DNA of 61,132 bases from Olsenella phocaeensis (GCF_900120385.1 NZ_LT635494.1:288877-350008), one strand, 5' to 3'. Positions 50,220-59,951 are shown, counted from the first letter of the stretch. Numbers and translations: made by a program. The notes: a model not told the origin generated them from the letters alone.

Positions 50220-51580
50220 CGTGCCTCGCCCACCATGGGACCGCGCAGGTACCAGGTCTTCGCCTCGTCCACGCGGACGTCGCAGAGCCTGCCCACGAGC
50301 TCGGGGGCTCGCCTTCCCTCGGGCAGGGGGAAGAGCACAGTCTGGCCCTTGGGACTCCTGCCCATCATCACGGCGTCGTTGCGCTTGGAGCTTCCCTCGA
50401 CGAGCGTCTCCACGACCTGGCCTCGCTCCCTCTGGTTGGCAGCGAAGGCAAGCTCCTCGACAAGCTTGGCAAGGCGGTCGAAGCGGTCCTGTATCACCTC
50501 GCGGGGCGTGTCGTCCTCGATCTTGGCGGCAGGCGTGCCCGGGCGCCTCGAGTATATGAAGGTGAAGGCGGAGGAGAAACCCACCTCGCGCACGAGCGAG
50601 AGGGTGTCCTGGAAGTCCTCCTCGGTCTCGCCGGGGAACCCCACGATGAGGTCGGTCGAGAGGGCGATGTCCGGAATCGAGTCCCTGAGCTCGCGCACGA
50701 GATGCAGGTACCCCTCCCGGGTGTAGCTGCGATTCATGGCCTTGAGCACGCGCGTGCTGCCGCTCTGGACGGCCAGGTGGAGCTGGGGCATGACGGAGGG
50801 GACCTCTGCCATGGCGGCGATCGTCTGGGAAGAGAGGTCCTTGGGGTTGGACGAGGTGAAGCGGATCCTCTCGATGCCGGTCTTCCCCACCTCGCACAGG
50901 AGCTCGGCGAAGCGAGGCTTCCCATAGAGGTCCCGGCCATAGGAGTTCACGTTCTGCCCCAGGAGGGTGACCTCCCTCACGCCGTCCCTCACCAGGGACG
51001 AGCATTCGGTCACGACGCGTTCGAGGACGCGGCTGCGCTCGCGACCGCGCACATAGGGCACGATGCAGTAGGTGCAGAAGTTGTTGCAGCCGGTCATGAT
51101 GGGCACCCAGGAGTGGAAGCCCTGCGCGCGCTTGCTGGGAAGGTCTGTCGAGAAGCCCCTGCCCTCCTCGCCGACGTCCACCTCGACCTCCCCGGGACGT
51201 CCCAGGGCGTCACAGAGGAGCTGGGGCAGCGATGCGAGGGCGGAGGTGCCGAACACCACGTCCACGTTGGGGATCTTCCGGGCGAGCTCGGCCCCGTCAC
51301 GTTGCGCGATGCAGCCTCCGACGGCGACGACGCGCCTGCCGCTGGGGGGCGCGGGGAGCCTCACGAGGTTGGAGGCCTCGCCGTAGAGGTGCGTGTCGGC
51401 CTTCTCCCTCACGGAGCAGGTCATGAAGAGGACGATGTCGGCGTCGTCAGGGGAGTCGACCTGGATGCAGCCGCAGTCGTCTAGGAGGCCCGCGACCCTC
51501 TCGGAGTCGTGCAGGTTCATCTGGCAGCCGAAGGTCCTCACATGGTAGTTGAGCCCCACGAGCTGGGGTATGCGCGCCAC
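50216..51580 (-). CDS. miaB: tRNA-2-methylthio-N6-dimethylallyladenosine synthase
   Basis: Radical-SAM methylthiotransferase, 454 residues, acting after MiaA. The N-terminal UPF0004 domain carries FGCQMN, MTCSVREKA and GGCIAQRDG with the three auxiliary-cluster cysteines. The radical-SAM motif is CNNFCTYC. A TRAM domain closes the protein (about 385-445). Its start touches the spoVS stop. Confidence 0.96.
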   Translation of the reverse strand: MARIPQLVGLNYHVRTFGCQMNLHDSERVAGLLDDCGCIQVDSPDDADIVLFMTCSVREKADTHLYGEASNLVRLPAPPSGRRVVAVGGCIAQRDGAELARKIPNVDVVFGTSALASLPQLLCDALGRPGEVEVDVGEEGRGFSTDLPSKRAQGFHSWVPIMTGCNNFCTYCIVPYVRGRERSRVLERVVTECSSLVRDGVREVTLLGQNVNSYGRDLYGKPRFAELLCEVGKTGIERIRFTSSNPKDLSSQTIAAMAEVPSVMPQLHLAVQSGSTRVLKAMNRSYTREGYLHLVRELRDSIPDIALSTDLIVGFPGETEEDFQDTLSLVREVGFSSAFTFIYSRRPGTPAAKIEDDTPREVIQDRFDRLAKLVEELAFAANQRERGQVVETLVEGSSKRNDAVMMGRSPKGQTVLFPLPEGRRAPELVGRLCDVRVDEAKTWYLRGPMVGEAR

Positions 51581-51897
51581 TAGGAGATCATCTCCTGGGG
51601 CTCGGGATTCACGTGCGTCGCCGCCTGGGGGACGAGGCGGTGGACGTACACCGCGATCCTGATCGCCGTGCGCATCTCGCCGTTGATCTCTATGTCGGCG
51701 AAGGTGGGGGCGCAGGAGATGTCGACGCCCGTGGGGATGAGGAAGCCGCGGGCGATCGCGAGCGCCTTGATCGCCTGGTTGACGGCACCGGCGCCCACAG
51801 CCTGCATGTTGACCGGAACTCCGTCCTTGACCATGCCGGCGACCGCGCCTGCGACGGAGGCCGGAGACGACTTGCTAGAGACCTTCAGAAAATCCAT
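51580..51897 (-). CDS. spoVS: Stage V sporulation protein S family protein
   Basis: A 105-residue Alba-fold protein. The SpoVS opening MDFLKVSSKSSPASVAGAVA is diagnostic, and GAGAVNQAIKALAIARGFL is conserved. ATG 51897 is chosen; the longer frame to 51939 adds a non-conserved leader. On the minus strand TAGAAT (plus 51966-51971) is a possible -10. SpoVS proteins are common in non-sporulating bacteria and probably bind RNA or DNA. It sits between rny and miaB, as in Bacillus-type order. Confidence 0.95.
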   Translation of the reverse strand: MDFLKVSSKSSPASVAGAVAGMVKDGVPVNMQAVGAGAVNQAIKALAIARGFLIPTGVDISCAPTFADIEINGEMRTAIRIAVYVHRLVPQAATHVNPEPQEMIS

Positions 51898-52001
51898 CGA
51901 TTGACTCCTGTGGAACGGGGGTGTCACGTTTGTCCGCAAGATGCTGCATTTTGCATATGGAGAACATTCTAGGTATTTTGCAGGAGATGCGAAAGGAGGT
52001 G

Positions 52002-53081
52002 CTAGTCCCCCTCGTCCACCTCGAAGGTCACGGTCACCCTGCCATGCGAAACCCGAACCCTCGGCTCTGACGCCAGGCTGAGGTAGTAGCGTTGCGCCAG
52101 AGGGGCGAAGTCCCTCTCCATCGTGCGCGAGAACTCGCCCAGGTCCTCGGGGGAGATGCGCAGGCCCCTCCGGTCGCGGGCGAGGTCCACCTTACGTCCA
52201 GCCCGGCTCGCACGGCGCGACTTCCGGAAGTGGCTGGCAACGCTCCGGACGGGGGTCACCTGACCAGCGAGGATGCGATGGGCCGTCCGCTCGGACATGT
52301 CGAGGCCGAGGGACGAGGAGACCTGGAGCAGCTCCCCGGCATCTGCCGCGAGCTTGAGGCGCTCGAGCACGGGCAGGTCGTCGAGCGAGTCGATGAAGAG
52401 CAGGGCGCTTCCCTCCACGCTCAGACGCACGTTGCTCCGTGCCGTGGCCACGATCTCGGCAGGAGACCCGAGGTAGAGCTCGCAGCCACGGTCCTCCTGG
52501 GAGAACTCGCAGCAGCAGCGGATGATGTTGCGAGGCCCCCTGAAGCCGAGGGAACCACCCTCGTCCTCGACGAGGGTGGGCCAGGTGGATTGGTCACTGC
52601 GCTCCTGGAGCGAGTCCACGTCGAAGACCGCCTGGATGCTCGAGCCCTTCTGGGGGGCCGAGTCCACGACGCGGGCGCTGAGGGCGTTCTCCCTGATGGA
52701 ATAGAGCGCCATGCCACGGCCGTGCACTCCCCAGCGGTCCAGGTGGACGGAGTCGAGCTTGGAGGTGACGCGCGCGTCGAAGACGCGCTCGTGCATCTCG
52801 CGCGGTATGCCCGCCGCGTCGTCGAGCATGGTGATGGTCCGCACGGAGCCCTCGCGGGAGCTCGCCAGATAGATGTGGCGAGCTCCCGCGTCCCGGGCGT
52901 TGCGGAGCATCTCTATGACGGCGTCCTCGACCCAGCGAATGTCGTGCTTGGCCTGGCGCCGCTCCGCCTCGGCGACGCGAAGGCGGACGTAGCCCCCACC
53001 CAGGCTCTCCTCGACCTTGAGCGAGCGGTCGCCCCCATGGGAGGCGACGAAGCGCGCGAGGTCGGAGGGGTCCTGGGCCAT
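52002..53081 (-). CDS. GHKL (HSP90/MutL/histidine-kinase fold) ATPase of unknown role
   Basis: A 359-residue protein with an N-terminal Bergerat ATP-binding fold (about 35-160). N-box: EDAVIEMLRNARDAGA (E57, N61). G1 box: LDDAAGIP (D87, D88, G91). G2 box: RWGVHGRGMALYSI (G118-G123). This layout fits MutL/HSP90-like ATPases more than kinases, and no phosphoacceptor domain is seen. The C-terminal half (about 170-359) is unrecognised, with a basic stretch (SHFRKSRRASRAGRK) that could contact nucleic acid. It begins 9 bp after the rny stop, so it probably belongs to the rny operon. Confidence 0.75.
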   Translation of the reverse strand: MAQDPSDLARFVASHGGDRSLKVEESLGGGYVRLRVAEAERRQAKHDIRWVEDAVIEMLRNARDAGARHIYLASSREGSVRTITMLDDAAGIPREMHERVFDARVTSKLDSVHLDRWGVHGRGMALYSIRENALSARVVDSAPQKGSSIQAVFDVDSLQERSDQSTWPTLVEDEGGSLGFRGPRNIIRCCCEFSQEDRGCELYLGSPAEIVATARSNVRLSVEGSALLFIDSLDDLPVLERLKLAADAGELLQVSSSLGLDMSERTAHRILAGQVTPVRSVASHFRKSRRASRAGRKVDLARDRRGLRISPEDLGEFSRTMERDFAPLAQRYYLSLASEPRVRVSHGRVTVTFEVDEGD

Positions 53082-53090
53082 GCTGCGTTC

Positions 53091-54641
53091 CTACTTGGCC
53101 ACGCCGACGGCGCGGGACTCGCGGATGACGACGACGCGGACCTGGCCGGGGTACTGCATCTCGTCCTCGATCTGCTGGGCGATGTCGTGGGCAAGCACCG
53201 TGGCCTCGGCGTCAGAAATCTTCTCGGGCTCGACCATGACGTGAAGCTCGCGGCCTGCCTGCATCGCGTAGGTCCTCTCGACGCCATCGTGGGCGTTCGA
53301 GATCTCCTCGAGCTTCTCGAGGCGCTTGATGTAGGTCTCAGCGGACTCCCGGCGCGCACCGGGGCGGGCTGCGGAGATGGCGTCTGCCGCCTGGACGAGC
53401 ACGTCCAGGACCGAGCTGGGCTCGACGTCCGCATGGTGCGCCTCGACGGCGTGGACGATCTCGGGCCTCTCGCCGTAGCGACGGCAGAGGTCGGCGCCTA
53501 TCACGGCGTGCGGGCCCTCGACCTCGTGGTCGATGGCCTTGCCGAGGTCATGCAGGAGGCCCGCCCGCTTCGCGGGTGCCTCGGGGATGCCGAGCTCCGA
53601 GGCCATGATCCCGCAGAGGGCGGCGACCTGGACGGAGTGCGAGAGGACGTTCTGGCCGAAGGAGGTGCGGTAGCGGAGCGCCCCAAGGGTCTTCACTAGC
53701 TCGGGGTGCAGGTCATGGATGCCACAGTCGAAGGCGGCCTGCTCGCCGGCCTCCTGGACGCGCTCGGAGACGAGGGACTCCGCCTTCTTGTACATCTCCT
53801 CGATGCGAGCGGGGTGGATGCGTCCGTCCGCGATGAGGTTCTCGAGGGCGACGCGGGCGGTCTCGCGACGGACGGGGTCGAAGCTCGAGAGGATGACCGT
53901 CTCGGGCGTGTCGTCGATCACGAGCGAGACGCCCGAGACCTGCTCGAAGGTGCGGATGTTGCGCCCCTCGCGGCCGATGATGCGACCCTTGAGGTCGTCC
54001 GAGGGGATGTGGACGGAGGTGACGGTGATCTCTCCGGCCTGGTCCGCCGCGCAGCGCTGGATGGCGGTGGTCACGATCTCGCGGGCGGTCTTGTCGGCCT
54101 GGGCGCGCACGCGCTGCTCAGACTCCCTCAGAATCTGTGCCTCCTCGCGCACGGACTCGGCGCGCACGCGGTCGAGCAGCTCCTTGTGGGCGTCCTCGCG
54201 CGTGAGGTCGGCGATGCGCTCGAGCTCGGCGGACTGGCGCGCGACGAGGCCGTCGACCTCGACCTTGCGCTTGTCGAGCTGCCCCTGAAGGCTCGAGAGC
54301 TGGTGCTCCTTGCGGTCGAGCGAGTCGTTGCGCCTGTCAAGCGACTCCTCGCGCTGCATGATGCGGCCCTCGAGGGCCTGGAGCTCGGCCTTGCGGGCCT
54401 TCTCCTCCGCCTCCGAACGCTGCTTGAGCTGGAGTATCTCCTCGCGAGCCTCGATGAGCGCGGACTTCTTGGCGGAATCCGCCTCGCGTCGGGCGTCGTC
54501 GTTGATGCGCCGCGCCTCGGCCTCCGCGTCGCTCACCGCCGACTTGGCGGCGATCACCTTGGCGTTGCTCTGGCTGTTCGCGTAGAACCACGCGGCGGCG
54601 GCTCCCAGCAAGAGACAGATTGCCCCGATTGCAATAGTCAT
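53091..54641 (-). CDS. rny: Ribonuclease Y
   Basis: Membrane-anchored endoribonuclease initiating mRNA decay, 516 residues. One N-terminal membrane helix (about 2-20), a long coiled coil (about 25-200), a KH domain (IIGREGRNIRTFEQVSGV) and an HD domain with HSVQVAALCGIMASEL and LLHDLGKAIDHE. GAGGAGCAACC precedes the ATG. Its 272-bp upstream region contains hairpins but no clear gene. Confidence 0.95.
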   Translation of the reverse strand: MTIAIGAICLLLGAAAAWFYANSQSNAKVIAAKSAVSDAEAEARRINDDARREADSAKKSALIEAREEILQLKQRSEAEEKARKAELQALEGRIMQREESLDRRNDSLDRKEHQLSSLQGQLDKRKVEVDGLVARQSAELERIADLTREDAHKELLDRVRAESVREEAQILRESEQRVRAQADKTAREIVTTAIQRCAADQAGEITVTSVHIPSDDLKGRIIGREGRNIRTFEQVSGVSLVIDDTPETVILSSFDPVRRETARVALENLIADGRIHPARIEEMYKKAESLVSERVQEAGEQAAFDCGIHDLHPELVKTLGALRYRTSFGQNVLSHSVQVAALCGIMASELGIPEAPAKRAGLLHDLGKAIDHEVEGPHAVIGADLCRRYGERPEIVHAVEAHHADVEPSSVLDVLVQAADAISAARPGARRESAETYIKRLEKLEEISNAHDGVERTYAMQAGRELHVMVEPEKISDAEATVLAHDIAQQIEDEMQYPGQVRVVVIRESRAVGVAK

Positions 54642-54913
54642 GGTTGCTCCTCTGATGGTCGTGCGTTTGCGTAGGGTTCAGGAGACCCCCACGTTAGGGG
54701 GAACCCGCCATCCAAGGGGCAACCCGTCCACTGGTATGCAAAAGATCGGATAGAGAAGGTCATATAAGACGTCTGTCGTGCATCCGACGGACGAGAGGCA
54801 ACTCAAATGGCACGATAAATCATAAGTTTAGGCGGCCCATGCGTCAAACAGACGTACGGTGAGCGTCGCCCGTGACGGGCCCCAGCCGGACAAGGAGTCC
54901 GAGTGATGGGACC
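54642..54913. other. Intergenic region between recX and rny
   Basis: 272 bases of mixed composition. CCCCC-ACGTTA-GGGGG (about 54689-54704) and CGTCTGTCG/CGACGGACG (about 54770-54793) are hairpins; the first would sit in the rny leader. The segment around 54810-54835 is A+T-rich (TAAATCATAAG) and may hold the rny promoter. No gene is evident. Confidence 0.45.
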
Positions 54914-55606
54914 TCAGGACCCTCCGTCGTCCTCGTCCAAGACCCTTCTCGCGGCGCTCGACGCGACCGCACCGGAGAAGCCGCGGCCCATGAGGAAGCG
55001 CACGCACTGGGCGTAGGGGTCCCTCCCCCTGAAGGAGCGACGGAGCGCGACCTCGAAGGCACGCTCGCCCTCGTCCTCGGGGTCAAGGTAGTCGTAGGGC
55101 CAGCCGGGAAGCTCGCCCACCTCGATGCCGCGACGGGCGAGCTCGAGCTCGATGCGGCGCCTTCCCCAGCCGGCGGACAGCTTGGACCTCACGAAGACGT
55201 CTGCGTAGCGACGGTCGTCTATGAGCTTCGCCTCGACATAGCGTGCCACGAGCTCGGAGCACAGGCGACCGGGGTAGCCATCGTCCCTGAGCTTGCGCTC
55301 CATCTCTTGCGAGGAGTAGTCCCTGCGGTCGAGCAGGGACTCCACGCGCCTGCGCGCACAGTTTCCCTCGACCTCGGAGAGGACGTAGACGAGCTCGGCC
55401 CTCGAGGAGGGGGGCTCGCTGCGGTCTGCGAGCGAGCGTTCGAGCGCCTTGGCCACCGCGACGGGTAGGGAGAGGGTCTCCTCTCCCCTCTCCGAGCGGA
55501 TTGCCAATGTGGCACGGGGCCTCCTCGCCCCGAGCACAGCGGCCTGGCGCTCGGGGAGAATCAGCTTCCAGCTGACGCCCGCCCCCCGTAATTCGACAGA
55601 AGGCAT
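54914..55606 (-). CDS. recX: RecX, modulator of RecA
   Basis: A 230-residue RecX family protein with the usual helical repeats; [19 protein letters not shown] and [21 protein letters not shown] are characteristic. It is about 70 residues longer than the shortest homologues because of an N-terminal extension. It lies 9 bp after the recA stop and would be co-transcribed with it, hence SOS-induced. Confidence 0.92.
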   Translation of the reverse strand: MPSVELRGAGVSWKLILPERQAAVLGARRPRATLAIRSERGEETLSLPVAVAKALERSLADRSEPPSSRAELVYVLSEVEGNCARRRVESLLDRRDYSSQEMERKLRDDGYPGRLCSELVARYVEAKLIDDRRYADVFVRSKLSAGWGRRRIELELARRGIEVGELPGWPYDYLDPEDEGERAFEVALRRSFRGRDPYAQCVRFLMGRGFSGAVASSAARRVLDEDDGGS

Positions 55607-55615
55607 GCCAGGAGG

Positions 55616-56716
55616 CTAGGAGAGCTCGCCCTGCGAGGACGTGTCGAGCGAGACGGGCTCGCCCACGCGCTCGTCGCCCAGCTCGAGGCCGCAGGCCATG
55701 CGCACCTTGTGGTCGATCTCTTCCATGAGGTCGGGATTGGCGGCGAGGAAGTCCTTCGCGGCCTCCCTGCCCTGCCCGAGCCTCTCCACGCCATAGGTGT
55801 ACCAGGCGCCGGACTTCTCGACCACCTCGTAGTCCACCGCCATGTCGAGGAGCGAGCCCTCCTTGGAGATGCCGGTGCCGTACATGATGTCGAACTCAGC
55901 CTGCTTGAAGGGTGGTGCGACCTTGTTCTTGACGATCTTGACGCGGACGCGGTTGCCCACGTTCTCGCCGTTGCGCTTGATGGAGTCGATCCTGCGGATG
56001 TCCATGCGCACGGACGAGAAGAACTTGAGCGCCCGTCCGCCGGGCGTGGTCTCGGGGCTGCCGAACATGACGCCGATCTTCTCGCGCAGCTGGTTGATGA
56101 AGATGCAGGTGGTCTTCGACTTTGAGAGCGAGCCGGCGAGCTTGCGCAGCGCCTGGCTCATGAGGCGGGCCTGGAGGCCTACCGTGGTGTCGCCTATCTC
56201 CCCCTCTATCTCGGCCCTGGGCACGAGGGCGGCGACGGAGTCGACGACCACCACGTCTATGGCCCCGGAGCGCACGAGCATGTCACAGATCTCGAGCGCC
56301 TGCTCGCCCGTGTCGGGCTGCGAGATGAGGACCTCGTCGATGTCGACGCCGATACGGGCGGCGTATCCTGGGTCGAGCGCGTGCTCCGCGTCGATGAACG
56401 CGACCACTCCGCCCAGGGCCTGCGCCTCGGCGAGGATCTCGAGCGAGAGGGTCGTCTTGCCCGACGACTCGGGGCCATAGATCTCTATGATCCTCCCCCT
56501 GGGCACGCCGCCGATTCCGAGCGCGGCGTCCAGGGCGAGCGACCCTGTGGGAATCGCCTCGATCTCCAGGTCAGGACCCCCGTCGCCGAAGCGCATGATG
56601 GCGCCCTTGCCGAACTTCTTCTCTATCTCTGACGTGGTGGCGTCGAGGACCTTGTCCCTCTCCTCGCCATAGGTCTTCTGGTGCACCTCGCGCGTGACGC
56701 TCTTGCTCTTTGCCAT
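55616..56716 (-). CDS. recA: RecA recombinase
   Basis: DNA strand exchange protein and co-protease for LexA, 366 residues. The P-loop [28 protein letters not shown], the L2 region [21 protein letters not shown] and the acidic C-terminus are present. ATG 56716 with GAGGAGAG upstream is used; the longer frame to 56773 crosses the LexA box. Regulated by LexA through the site at 56753-56766. Confidence 0.97.
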   Translation of the reverse strand: MAKSKSVTREVHQKTYGEERDKVLDATTSEIEKKFGKGAIMRFGDGGPDLEIEAIPTGSLALDAALGIGGVPRGRIIEIYGPESSGKTTLSLEILAEAQALGGVVAFIDAEHALDPGYAARIGVDIDEVLISQPDTGEQALEICDMLVRSGAIDVVVVDSVAALVPRAEIEGEIGDTTVGLQARLMSQALRKLAGSLSKSKTTCIFINQLREKIGVMFGSPETTPGGRALKFFSSVRMDIRRIDSIKRNGENVGNRVRVKIVKNKVAPPFKQAEFDIMYGTGISKEGSLLDMAVDYEVVEKSGAWYTYGVERLGQGREAAKDFLAANPDLMEEIDHKVRMACGLELGDERVGEPVSLDTSSQGELS

Positions 56717-56752
56717 GGGCTCTCCTCGCTCGTCTTCGTAGCGAATGGTATA

Positions 56753-56766
56753 CGAACATGCGTTCT
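56753..56766. promoter_or_regulatory. LexA box in the recA promoter
   Basis: CGAACATGCGTTCT matches CGAAC-N4-GTTCG at 9 of 10 fixed positions. On the minus strand it lies between TTGACC (plus 56768-56773) and TACCAT (plus 56745-56750), which are 17 bp apart, so LexA would block recA transcription. Confidence 0.85.
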
Positions 56767-56921
56767 GGGTCAACGGACAAGGACAGCATACGACCGAAGG
56801 CTCGCGGGAGGCTCGCTGGCAGCTTGCCGCAGTCTGGCGCCAGCTGCAGGCCAGCCGTGCCCACCCCTCGCGAGCTGCGAAAGGGAGGTCCAGCGAGACG
56901 AGGCTGCCAACAGGGGCCGGC

Positions 56922-57458
56922 CTATGCCGAGGCGGGCGTCACAAGGGCTTCACGCAGGAGGGAGAGCGCGACGTGGACGGCCTTGGCCCGCACCTCCTCG
57001 CGACCCCCCTCGAAGCGACAGAGGCGGGAGGCGCTCGCGCCGTGGGCGGAGGAGACGCCAAACCAGACGGTGCCGACGGGCTTGCCGGGCTCCGCGCCTC
57101 CGGGTCCGGCGATTCCCGTGACGGAGACGCAGACGTCTGCGCCCAGCACGCGCCTGGCGCCTTCCGCCATCATCCGGGCGCACTCGGAGGAGACGGCACC
57201 CAGGGATGGCTCGTCGAGCACCTCCGGAGAGACGCCCAGGACCCTGCGCTTGACCTCGATGGCGTAGCTCACGACGGCGCCCCGCACGACGGCGGAGGAG
57301 CCGGCGACGGAGGTCAGGGCCGCGGACACGAGCCCTCCCGTGCAGGACTCCGCCGTGCCGACGCTCAGCCCCGCCCCGACCGCCGCGGCGACGACCGCCG
57401 CGGCCTCGCGTCCCAGCTCCTCCCTGGTGGGAAGAGGGACGTCCGACGCCCTAGTCAT
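56922..57458 (-). CDS. cinA: CinA C-terminal domain, nicotinamide-nucleotide amidase
   Basis: A 178-residue single-domain PncC/CinA-C protein that deamidates NMN for pyridine-nucleotide recycling. [20 protein letters not shown] has the catalytic Ser/Thr region; [20 protein letters not shown] is also conserved. The MoaB-like N-terminal domain of full CinA is absent. It sits just upstream of recA on the same strand and overlaps pgsA by 8 bp. Confidence 0.93.
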   Translation of the reverse strand: MTRASDVPLPTREELGREAAAVVAAAVGAGLSVGTAESCTGGLVSAALTSVAGSSAVVRGAVVSYAIEVKRRVLGVSPEVLDEPSLGAVSSECARMMAEGARRVLGADVCVSVTGIAGPGGAEPGKPVGTVWFGVSSAHGASASRLCRFEGGREEVRAKAVHVALSLLREALVTPASA

Positions 57459-58059
57459 CGGCGTCCTCCGTGATGTACTTCCACGACTTGGCGAAGTAGT
57501 CGACGCCCGACCAGGCGGTGAGGACGACCGCGACCCAAAGCAGGGCGAACGAGACCGCGGACACGACGAAGGCGACGCCCGAGATGGGGATGGCCCTCAG
57601 CAGGAGGAGCCCGGAGATCGAGACCATGGTGGTGGCGGTCTTCCACTTGCCGAGGCTGCTCGCGGCGATCACCACGCCCTTGGAGGCGACGACCATGCGC
57701 AGCCCCGACACGAGGAACTCGCGGGCGACGACGACCAGGAGCACCCAGGGGCTCACCATCTGCGCCTCGAGGAGGTAGCAGAGTGAGACGACCACGACGA
57801 GCTTGTCCGCGATGGGGTCGAGGAACTTGCCGAAGGTCGTCACCTCCCCCCTGCTACGGGCGAGGTGCCCGTCGAGCTTGTCGGTGAGCGAGAGGAGGAT
57901 GTAGAAGACGGCGACCACGAGGGCCCCCTCGTAGTGGTTGGGGGCCGCCCCCCAGTCCCGCGAGAGTTCGGCCACGAGGAGCCAGACGGGGACGAGGACG
58001 ACGCGGGCGCAGGTGACGACGTTCGCGGGCGTCCAGATGGACTTCTTGCCCTTGGACAT
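57451..58059 (-). CDS. pgsA: CDP-diacylglycerol-glycerol-3-phosphate phosphatidyltransferase
   Basis: Makes phosphatidylglycerol phosphate, 202 residues with about five membrane helices. The CDP-alcohol motif is complete: DKLDGHLARSRGEVTTFGKF then LDPIADK. The order rimO-pgsA-cinA-recA is conserved in many Gram-positive genomes and marks this as the housekeeping enzyme, unlike the second family member at 31246-31986. Confidence 0.95.
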   Translation of the reverse strand: MSKGKKSIWTPANVVTCARVVLVPVWLLVAELSRDWGAAPNHYEGALVVAVFYILLSLTDKLDGHLARSRGEVTTFGKFLDPIADKLVVVVSLCYLLEAQMVSPWVLLVVVAREFLVSGLRMVVASKGVVIAASSLGKWKTATTMVSISGLLLLRAIPISGVAFVVSAVSFALLWVAVVLTAWSGVDYFAKSWKYITEDADD

Positions 58060-58071
58060 TGGGTGCCTCCC

Positions 58072-59397
58072 CTACTCTACGATGCTGCCGACGAGCTCGT
58101 AGCAGAACGAGTCCTCGAGGCGAACGCGCACGACGTCTCCCACCGCCGCCTCGCCGCAAGGGATGTGCACCGCCCCGTCGCAGTCGGGGGCCTGGAACCA
58201 GGCGTGGCCGACGAGCTCGGGGCCATCCTCGCCCTCCTCGACGCCGTCGACGATGACGTCGCAGGTCTCTCCGACGTGGCGCGCGGTGGCGGCGAAGCCC
58301 AGCTGCTCGGCCACGTCGAGCAGCCGCTGCGCGCGCTCCAGCTTCACGCCCTCGTCCACCTGGTCGGGAAGGCTCGCGCCGAGCGTCCCCTCCTCACGGG
58401 AGTAGGGGAAGACCGAGGTGTAGTCGAACTCGAGCTCCTGGACGAAGTCGAGGAGCTCGTCGGACTCCTCCTCGGTCTCGCCGGGAAAGCCCACGAGCCC
58501 CGTCGTCCTGAGGACCATGCCGGGAATCTGCTCCCTGAGCCGGGCGAAGAGCTCGCGGAGCTCCGGCGCCGACCCGCTCCTCCTCATGCTTGCGAGGACG
58601 CGCCCGTTGCAGTGCTGGATGGGGATGTCTATGTAGGGCAGGACCTCGTCCACGTCGCGGATGGTGGCGACGAGCTCGTCGGTCATGCCCTCGGGCTGGA
58701 GGTAGAGAACCCTCACCCAGCCGCCATAGGGCCGCACGACCCCCGCGACCGACCTCAGGAGCGAGGCGAGGGTGAGTCCCTCGCCCAGGTCGCTCCCCCA
58801 GATGCCGGTGTCCTGCCCGATGAGCACGACCTCTCGCACGCCGCCCTCCATGAGGCCCCTGACCTCGTCCAGGATCTCTTCCTCCGGACGGGAGAAGTAG
58901 CGTCCGCGGATGTAGGGGATGGCGCAGAAGGCGCAGAAGCGGTCGCAGCCGTCAGAGATCTTGACGTAGGCGCTCGCGCCCTCGACGGTGCGCAGGACGC
59001 GCCCCACGCCCAACGCGACCTCCCCCTGGGGGGCCTCCTTGCCCAGGACGGACCTCACGACGTCGACGATGTCATCCTCCTCGTCGGCGCGCACGAAGGC
59101 GGCGACCTCGGGGAGCTCGGAGGGCAGGCTGTCGCCATAGCGGGAGGGGACGCAGCCGCACATGACGATGGGGAGCTCCCCCACGCCCCCGCGCGAGCGC
59201 TCCGCGAGGTCGAGCGTGGCGTCGATCGACTCGGAGGTCGCCGAGGCGAGGAAGGAGCAGGTGTTGATGATGGCCACATCGGCATCGTCGACGCCCTCGG
59301 CCTCGCCGAAGCCGGCGGTCCCGAGGAGCGCCCTCATGCGATCGGTGTCGACCTCGTTCTTCGCGCAGCCAAGGGTGACGTACAGGCAGTTGCTCAT
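58072..59397 (-). CDS. rimO: Ribosomal protein S12 methylthiotransferase
   Basis: Radical-SAM enzyme modifying Asp of ribosomal protein S12, 441 residues. The N-terminal cluster cysteines are in LGCAKNEVDTDRM, INTCSF and MCGCVPSRY. The radical-SAM motif is CDRFCAFC. QPEGMTDELV and a C-terminal TRAM domain complete the fold. It is distinguished from MiaB (also in this window) by LGCAKNEVD and CAFCAIPYIRG. Confidence 0.95.
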   Translation of the reverse strand: MSNCLYVTLGCAKNEVDTDRMRALLGTAGFGEAEGVDDADVAIINTCSFLASATSESIDATLDLAERSRGGVGELPIVMCGCVPSRYGDSLPSELPEVAAFVRADEEDDIVDVVRSVLGKEAPQGEVALGVGRVLRTVEGASAYVKISDGCDRFCAFCAIPYIRGRYFSRPEEEILDEVRGLMEGGVREVVLIGQDTGIWGSDLGEGLTLASLLRSVAGVVRPYGGWVRVLYLQPEGMTDELVATIRDVDEVLPYIDIPIQHCNGRVLASMRRSGSAPELRELFARLREQIPGMVLRTTGLVGFPGETEEESDELLDFVQELEFDYTSVFPYSREEGTLGASLPDQVDEGVKLERAQRLLDVAEQLGFAATARHVGETCDVIVDGVEEGEDGPELVGHAWFQAPDCDGAVHIPCGEAAVGDVVRVRLEDSFCYELVGSIVE

Positions 59398-59403
59398 GGT
59401 TTC

Positions 59404-59901
59404 CTATCTGTAGTTCGTGAACTGGAGGGGTTGGCCGTAGTCGCCGTCGCGCAGGTGGGAGATGACCTCCTGGAGCACGTCGCGGGAGGCGGAGCTGACC
59501 CTCAGCTTGTCGCCCTCGACCGTGGGCTTGCACTTGAGCTTGAGGTCGCGGATGTCCTTGGCGATGCGCTTGGCGGTGTCCTGGTCGATGCCTTGGACGA
59601 GGTGCCCGCGCTGCCGCACGGAGGAGCCGGCCGCCGGCTCGGGCTTGTCCCAGCGCAGGGCCGCGAGGTCGATCTGGCGCCTGGCAAGCTTCGAGCCCAT
59701 GACGTCGATGACCTGGGAGGCCACGAACTCGGACGGGGCCGAGATGGTGAAGGCCCCCTCCTTCTTGGAGAACTCGATCGTGGCGCCGGTCTGCCTGAGG
59801 TCGTAGCGCTGCGTCAGCTCGCGCGCGGCCTGCTGGTACGCGTTGTCCGCCTCCTGGAGGTCGACGGTCGAGACGATGTCGAAGCTAGCTTCCTTGGCCA
59901 T
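59404..59901 (-). CDS. yajQ: YajQ family nucleotide-binding protein
   Basis: A 165-residue protein of normal family length. FDIVSTVDLQEADNAYQQA and GKRI-equivalent region KRIAKDIRDLKLKCKP are conserved, as is the C-terminal DGDYGQPLQFTNYR. YajQ proteins bind nucleotides, in some species cyclic di-GMP, and RNA. It lies 6 bp from rimO and is probably co-transcribed. Confidence 0.93.
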   Translation of the reverse strand: MAKEASFDIVSTVDLQEADNAYQQAARELTQRYDLRQTGATIEFSKKEGAFTISAPSEFVASQVIDVMGSKLARRQIDLAALRWDKPEPAAGSSVRQRGHLVQGIDQDTAKRIAKDIRDLKLKCKPTVEGDKLRVSSASRDVLQEVISHLRDGDYGQPLQFTNYR

Positions 59902-59951
59902 GCTTCCTCCCCTTCCTGGTGGTTGAATGCGATGGGTCCCTGGGGCAGCGC

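Noticed and set aside
49284-51005. miaA with a 262-residue N-terminal extension
   Set aside because: The extension lies antisense-frame within miaB, is Arg/Gly/His-rich and lacks homology. The ATG at 50219 overlapping the miaB stop gives the normal MiaA.
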